Source of the DNA: Anoxynatronum sp033549305
GTDB lineage: Bacteria > Bacillota > Clostridia > Peptostreptococcales > Tindalliaceae
Length of the DNA: 6,666 nucleotides
Assembly (NCBI GenBank): GCA_033549305.1
Contig: JAWSUV010000141.1
Location: 1-6,666 of the forward strand
Reading direction: 5' to 3'
Of this stretch, positions 3,488-6,666 are shown one piece after another. The position numbers and the translations under genes are program-made. The number at the start of each line of letters is the position of its first letter. Position 1 is the first letter of the stretch. The notes beneath the pieces are model-generated. The model ran no database searches, was not told the origin of the DNA, and saw only the letters and a list, made by a program, of their open reading frames with translations.

Positions 3488-4540
3488 TTACTTAATTCTT
3501 TCTGAAGCTCCCACTGCATTGAATTTCTGAGTCCTTTTTCCCACTCCTCTGGAGTTCATGTTGGGAAGCGGTGTCCTGGCCAGTTCGTAGACCAGCGGAG
3601 CAACGATTCTGCCCACGTCAGCCATTCTTTCTTTGTCGACCCATTCCAGCGTGTCGTTCACGGTATGGTAGTGGTCTCCGAATTCTTCAAACCGTTCTGC
3701 ATTTTCGATGCCCCAGGAGTCGGTTGGATCAAAATGCCAGTTCCAGTGCTCGAAATAGACGATCGGGATGCCCGCATCCCTGAAGTACCTGTGGTCGCTC
3801 CAGTCGCCTGTGGCGCCGTCGTAATAAAGCCCGACAGTGGAATGGATCTCGATTCCCTGGTTCCAGCCAATATCCAGGGCCATATCCCGCACCCAGGTCG
3901 CGCCGTTCAGAGCTGAATAGGCATACAAATTGTCGCCGTATCCGCTGACCATATCCATATTGATCATCGCCACTGTTTGAGCGATTTCGTTATCGCTCAG
4001 TGAGTTGACATAATATCTTGAACCGTGAAGTCCCACTTCTTCGGCCCCAAACGCGATGAACACGACATTCGCATGGGTGGGGTAATCCTTCAGCACAGAG
4101 GCGACCTCCAGCATGACTCCCACGCCGGAAGCGTTGTCTGTGGCGCCTTCTCCACGGTTTACCGAATCATAATGGGCCCCGACAACAACCGTGGCGTCGC
4201 TGCGCCCGGGTTTCACCGCGATGATGTTTTGAGAGCTGCGCGTCTGACCCTGCCGAACATACGTAAAAGGCTGGACGATTGGATCGTAGCCCATTGCCTC
4301 AAACTGGTCAAACACATACGCTGTCGCTTCCAACTCAGCATCGGTGGAGGCGACCCGCGGGCCGATTTCTTTTGACAGATAGCGAACATGTTCGTAGGCT
4401 GCCTCACCCGTATAACTGGAAGGCACTTGAAGATGCGCGGCCCTGGCCTGGGCAGGCAGCCCGGCGGCATGGACCGGCACGGCCATTGCCAATAGCATGA
4501 TCACCAGCAGTACACTCATCAGCTTCATTTGTTTGCGCAT
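3488..4540 (-). CDS. Secreted M28-family zinc aminopeptidase, 350 aa
   Basis: This is an M28-family metallo-exopeptidase predicted to release N-terminal amino acids from peptides outside the cell. Residues 1-25 form a signal peptide (basic MRKQMK, a hydrophobic core, and a VHA cleavage site before AGLPA). The catalytic domain (about 46-322) shows the full co-catalytic zinc set: H123 in GAHYDSV, D135 in ATDNASG, E167 (general base) and E168 in FGAEEVG, D196 in NMDMV, and H292 in YHTVNDT. Length is normal for single-domain M28 enzymes. The last 27 residues (324-350) are basic and lack family character. The ATG at 4540 follows GAGGG (4547-4551). The M19 dipeptidase gene lies 180 nt upstream on the same strand; together they could take peptides to free amino acids. 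Exact substrate preference (aminopeptidase or carboxypeptidase) cannot be read from sequence. Confidence 0.92.
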   Translation of the reverse strand: MRKQMKLMSVLLVIMLLAMAVPVHAAGLPAQARAAHLQVPSSYTGEAAYEHVRYLSKEIGPRVASTDAELEATAYVFDQFEAMGYDPIVQPFTYVRQGQTRSSQNIIAVKPGRSDATVVVGAHYDSVNRGEGATDNASGVGVMLEVASVLKDYPTHANVVFIAFGAEEVGLHGSRYYVNSLSDNEIAQTVAMINMDMVSGYGDNLYAYSALNGATWVRDMALDIGWNQGIEIHSTVGLYYDGATGDWSDHRYFRDAGIPIVYFEHWNWHFDPTDSWGIENAERFEEFGDHYHTVNDTLEWVDKERMADVGRIVAPLVYELARTPLPNMNSRGVGKRTQKFNAVGASERIK

Positions 4541-4637
4541 GGTTTTCCCTCATTTCAATTAGTATTGTTCACTTCATTTTCAGGTACAGCGAGACGTCCT
4601 GATTCCTTCTCTCTCAGTACCCGATCGCCTTCACCCT

Positions 4638-4682
4638 CTTTCCGGGGTACGTTTCGCCGGAACAGCGGTGCACCCCGGAAAG
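4638..4682 (-). other. 11-bp-stem hairpin in the M19-M28 spacer
   Basis: CTTTCCGGGGT (4638-4648) and ACCCCGGAAAG (4672-4682) are perfect 11-bp inverted repeats around a 23-nt loop. They lie 39 nt after the M19 stop and about 100 nt before the M28 start. There is no T-run on the minus strand (AGGGTGAAGG follows), so this is not a clear intrinsic terminator. It could stabilise the M19 transcript end or act as a partial terminator between the two peptidase genes. Confidence 0.55.
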
Positions 4683-4720
4683 CGGTGTGTTTCATAGCTT
4701 TAAACTTCAGCCGCCTGTTT

Positions 4721-6199
4721 TTACTGCACGTAGAAGATGACGGTTTCCCGGGTGATTTTGTTGGAGTTGTTGCGGCCTTCGAACGTGACCACATGGAAGT
4801 TGCCGGCCATTTGCTGGGTGCCGGCTTCGTTCAGCGGTCCGCTGCCCAACAACTCCACTTCCATCTGCAGGGTCAGGAGACCGGTTTCGGCGTCAAACTC
4901 GGGTTCGTAGGCGATGCCGTCCACAATGACCCGGAAGCCGGAGTCGTCGATTTTGCTGCCGCGGTCAGGAGTGACGGTGGCGGTCAGGAGTGGCATGGTG
5001 TCATTGATGATGTCTCCCATCTTCAGTTCGGGAACGATGGTGAGGCCCTGGCCTACCTGGGAAGCATATTTCTCGGCGTACTTTTCGACTTCCTTCAAGA
5101 CGCGCAGGGTGTTGCCGCCGAGGATTTTTTCGATGTCCTGGCGTGTGTAGCCTCTGGCCACCAGTTCTTCGGTGAGGGCCGGCAGGTAGGACGCATCCGG
5201 CAGGTCCACCGGCATGGAGGCGCCGTCAAAGTCTGAGCCAATGCCCACGTGATCGATGCCGATCAGGTTCACCACGTGGTCAATGTGGTCAACCAGGTAA
5301 GCGATGGTGGCGGTTTCTCCCGGAGGAGCGACCACGGTATTCCAGAAATTGACCTTGGCAACACCCCCGTTGTCTTTCAGGGCCAGGAGCTGGTCATCGG
5401 ACAGGTTTCTGGCGTGGGTTCTGATGGCATCGACGCCGGAGTGGGAGGCGATGATGGGTACTTTGGAGACTGCGATGGTGTCAAAGAAGGTGGTCTCGTT
5501 CATGTGGGAGACGTCGATGATGATGCCCAGGCGGTTCATTTCCCGCATGATTTCTTTGCCCAGATCTGTGAGACCGGCATTTGGTGCGTCGTTGGCCACG
5601 CTTGTGCCTGCGCCGAGGGAGTTGGCCGGGTTCCAGACGATGGCAGCTGCGCGGGCGCCCAGGTCATAATACTGCTGCAGCAGTTCAAAGGCGTTATCCT
5701 CTTCAAAGGAGTACATGCCTTCCAGGGTGGGAACGGCCACATGTTTGCCGTCGCGAACCTCTTTTTCGATGTCATTCAGCGAGGTGGCAATCACCATGAG
5801 ATCCGAATTTTTCTCAGCGTTCCAGTACAGCGCGTTTATGAGTGCCAGCATGCGGCTGTTGGTTCGCGCCGTGCGGCCCTCATAACCATAGGTGTCAATG
5901 AAGAATGCATTGGTTCCCTGGTACCCTGTATAGGCGGCATAGAAGGCGACGTCAAGACCGCCCTCTTTAGCCTTCTGCAGGTTGAGCTGTCGGTTTAAAT
6001 CATACAGATCAAGCTCAGGCAGCCAGGAAGTGCTGTTGACGACACGCATCATGGTGTCGTTATGACCATCGACGACGGTGGCATTAAAGTGAATTCGTTC
6101 CGCCGACCACCCTGCGGGCAGGGCTGAAGATACGAGAATGCTTGACAATAGAAGCAGACCAACCAGCAAACTACACAGAAACTTTTTTTTCTTCAACAT
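4721..6199 (-). CDS. Secreted M19 (membrane/renal dipeptidase-type) metallopeptidase with C-terminal beta-domain, 492 aa
   Basis: M19 dipeptidases hydrolyse dipeptides, including some with D-amino acids at the C-terminal side, using a binuclear zinc site in a TIM-like barrel. The signature residues are all visible: H46 and D48 in DGHND, bridging E160 in PTLEGMYSF, H232 in DVSHMNE, H253 in ASHSGVDA, and D323 in GSDFDG. Residues 1-27 are a signal peptide (MLKKKKF, a Leu-rich core, SSALPA), so the enzyme is exported. The barrel ends near 375 (GGNTLRVLKEVEK). Residues about 395-492 form an extra beta-rich domain (SGFRVIVDGIAYEPEFDAET, FHVVTFEGRNNSNK), which looks Ig-like and is not part of the standard family. 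The ATG at 6199 has GAAGGAGG (6209-6216) upstream. It is the first gene after a terminator and probably has its own promoter, which I could not pinpoint. Confidence 0.93.
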   Translation of the reverse strand: MLKKKKFLCSLLVGLLLLSSILVSSALPAGWSAERIHFNATVVDGHNDTMMRVVNSTSWLPELDLYDLNRQLNLQKAKEGGLDVAFYAAYTGYQGTNAFFIDTYGYEGRTARTNSRMLALINALYWNAEKNSDLMVIATSLNDIEKEVRDGKHVAVPTLEGMYSFEEDNAFELLQQYYDLGARAAAIVWNPANSLGAGTSVANDAPNAGLTDLGKEIMREMNRLGIIIDVSHMNETTFFDTIAVSKVPIIASHSGVDAIRTHARNLSDDQLLALKDNGGVAKVNFWNTVVAPPGETATIAYLVDHIDHVVNLIGIDHVGIGSDFDGASMPVDLPDASYLPALTEELVARGYTRQDIEKILGGNTLRVLKEVEKYAEKYASQVGQGLTIVPELKMGDIINDTMPLLTATVTPDRGSKIDDSGFRVIVDGIAYEPEFDAETGLLTLQMEVELLGSGPLNEAGTQQMAGNFHVVTFEGRNNSNKITRETVIFYVQ

Positions 6200-6295
6200 T
6201 GATTTGTTCCTCCTTCGCTATTCCCCTGACAATAAGGTTTCTTTAGCAGCAAGCCTGTTCCTTAAAGATGCGGCATGAGTTTATTAAGGGTTACC

Positions 6296-6315
6296 GGGCC
6301 ATGCAGGCATGGTCC
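6296..6315. other. Compact inverted repeat in the M19 leader region
   Basis: GGGCCATGC (6296-6304) and GCATGGTCC (6307-6315) are inverted copies with one G-T wobble and a 2-bp centre. They lie about 100 nt upstream of the M19 start and directly next to the T-run of the preceding terminator. It may be an operator for the M19 gene or a second hairpin of the terminator region. The remaining 200-nt spacer (6200-6399) shows no gene and no promoter I can defend. Confidence 0.4.
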
Positions 6316-6316
6316 G

Positions 6317-6374
6317 AAAAAATCTCTATTCTGATCAGGATGAGTACTGAAACGCATCAGATACTCATCCTGAT
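6317..6374 (-). terminator. Terminator-like hairpin after the upstream M28 gene
   Basis: ATCAGGATGAGTA (6334-6346) and TACTCATCCTGAT (6362-6374) form a perfect 13-bp stem, extended by an inner CTGA/TCAG pair (6347-6350, 6357-6360). On the minus strand a run of six T (6317-6322) follows the stem after about 11 nt, further than in an ideal intrinsic terminator. It lies 25 nt downstream of the stop at 6400 and so should separate this gene from the M19 gene. On the plus strand the stem is followed directly by TTTTG. Confidence 0.65.
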
Positions 6375-6399
6375 TTTGTGCTGCCTGACGTTGAGCCTC

Positions 6400-6666
6400 T
6401 TACAGAACGGGCACATAAACGCCTTCATAGGCTTCCATGTGCTGCTCGATGAGCAGATCCAAATTGGCTTCCACATCCCGGATCACTTCGCCGATTTTGC
6501 TGTTTTCCAGGCTGGGGCTGCCCCGGCGGATCAGTTCGTAGGCGGCGGCGCCCACAATTTGGACGGATTGCTTCAGCATGGCCGGCGAGAGGTTCATTTC
6601 AATGGTGTCTGTCGGCCGGTGGTAGTAGGGTTCCAGCGGCAGCCGCAGGAAACAGGCGGCAGGGAT
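6400..6666 (-). CDS. M28-like peptidase, C-terminal end only (enters from right edge)
   Basis: The last 88 codons and the TAA (6400-6402) are visible; the start is beyond the window. The translation runs from IPAACFLRLPLEPYYHRPTD through TIEMNLSPAMLKQSVQIVGA to EAYEGVYVPVL. The piece LEPYYHRPTDTIE..LS...L......VG.AAYELI matches the C-terminal zinc-ligand region of M28 peptidases, where the His of YYH binds zinc and P/N-DT follows; the gene 3488-4540 has the parallel YHTVNDTLEW. A helical tail of about 40 residues (SLENSKIGEVIRDVEANLDL and on) extends past the usual family end. The in-frame ATG at 6595-6597 is not the true start because homology continues upstream of it. It lies on the same strand as the M19 and second M28 genes, forming a peptidase cluster. 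The catalytic residues upstream are not visible. Confidence 0.75.
   Translation of the reverse strand: MPAACFLRLPLEPYYHRPTDTIEMNLSPAMLKQSVQIVGAAAYELIRRGSPSLENSKIGEVIRDVEANLDLLIEQHMEAYEGVYVPVL

Noticed and set aside
3304..3495. Plus-strand 63-codon frame with many Trp and Cys residues
   Set aside because: It is a shifted frame of the YvrJ gene and reads through the terminator stem.
4529..5236. Plus-strand open frame of 235 codons
   Set aside because: It overlaps the M28 start, the spacer hairpin and the M19 C-terminus on the opposite strand and shows no domain or ribosome site.
5249..5998. Long plus-strand open frame of 249 codons
   Set aside because: It lies wholly antisense to the M19 gene, whose zinc ligands and signal peptide are intact; the Asp/Gly/Val-rich translation is the usual mirror of a GC-rich coding strand.
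6183..6190. Run of eight A on the coding strand in the M19 signal peptide (Lys codons), possible slippage or phase-variation site
   Set aside because: Lys-rich signal peptide starts commonly give such runs; eight bases alone is weak evidence and the frame is intact.
6200..6330. Possible riboswitch upstream of the M19 gene
   Set aside because: The leader has hairpins, but I cannot match it to any known aptamer's conserved core, such as the c-di-GMP, glycine or T-box class.

Overview
The window looks like a chromosomal segment of a low-to-medium-GC Gram-positive bacterium, most likely an anaerobic or alkaliphilic member of the Clostridia. The evidence is strong AGGAGG-type Shine-Dalgarno sites, GTG and TTG starts, a DUF1659 / DUF2922 / YvrJ trio of tiny proteins (a Firmicutes signature), and signal-peptide-bearing M28 and M19 peptidases. 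The genus cannot be settled from the sequence alone.

Left block (1-965, minus strand): a compact phage-like early module. It reads leftwards from a 111-aa putative DNA-binding protein (630-965), through a 122-aa helix-turn-helix-like protein (187-555), to the N-terminus of a phage replisome-organiser/DnaD-type replication protein (start at 173, running off the left edge). A divergent intergenic region (966-1271) carries an extended -10 for this module and three or four copies of a TTCSGYAAAA motif that look like repressor sites.

Central block (1272-3431, plus strand): a small M15-type zinc D,D-carboxypeptidase/endolysin-like enzyme with a TTG start, an unrecognised 161-aa protein, then DUF1659, DUF2922 and YvrJ. 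YvrJ is a single-pass membrane micro-protein of about 51-54 aa. The spacers between these genes hold three GC-rich palindromic elements with GGGGAC(A/G)G cores, resembling the REP-type palindromes mobilised by RAYT transposases. A perfect 11-bp stem closes the block at 3437-3483.

Right block (3488-6666, minus strand): a cluster of peptidases. Two are complete and have signal peptides: an M19 membrane-dipeptidase-type enzyme with an extra C-terminal beta-domain (4721-6199), followed downstream by an M28 zinc aminopeptidase-type enzyme (3488-4540). Upstream of them is the C-terminal end of another M28-like peptidase (6400-6666), entering from the right edge and separated by a 13-bp-stem terminator. 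Together they suggest extracellular breakdown of peptides to dipeptides and amino acids, typical of a protein-fermenting anaerobe.

The less explained parts are the M15 + 161-aa + DUF1659/DUF2922/YvrJ cassette, which may be a cell-envelope or lysis-like module, the two small DNA-binding proteins with their repeated operator-like motif, and the possible ATC start of YvrJ.
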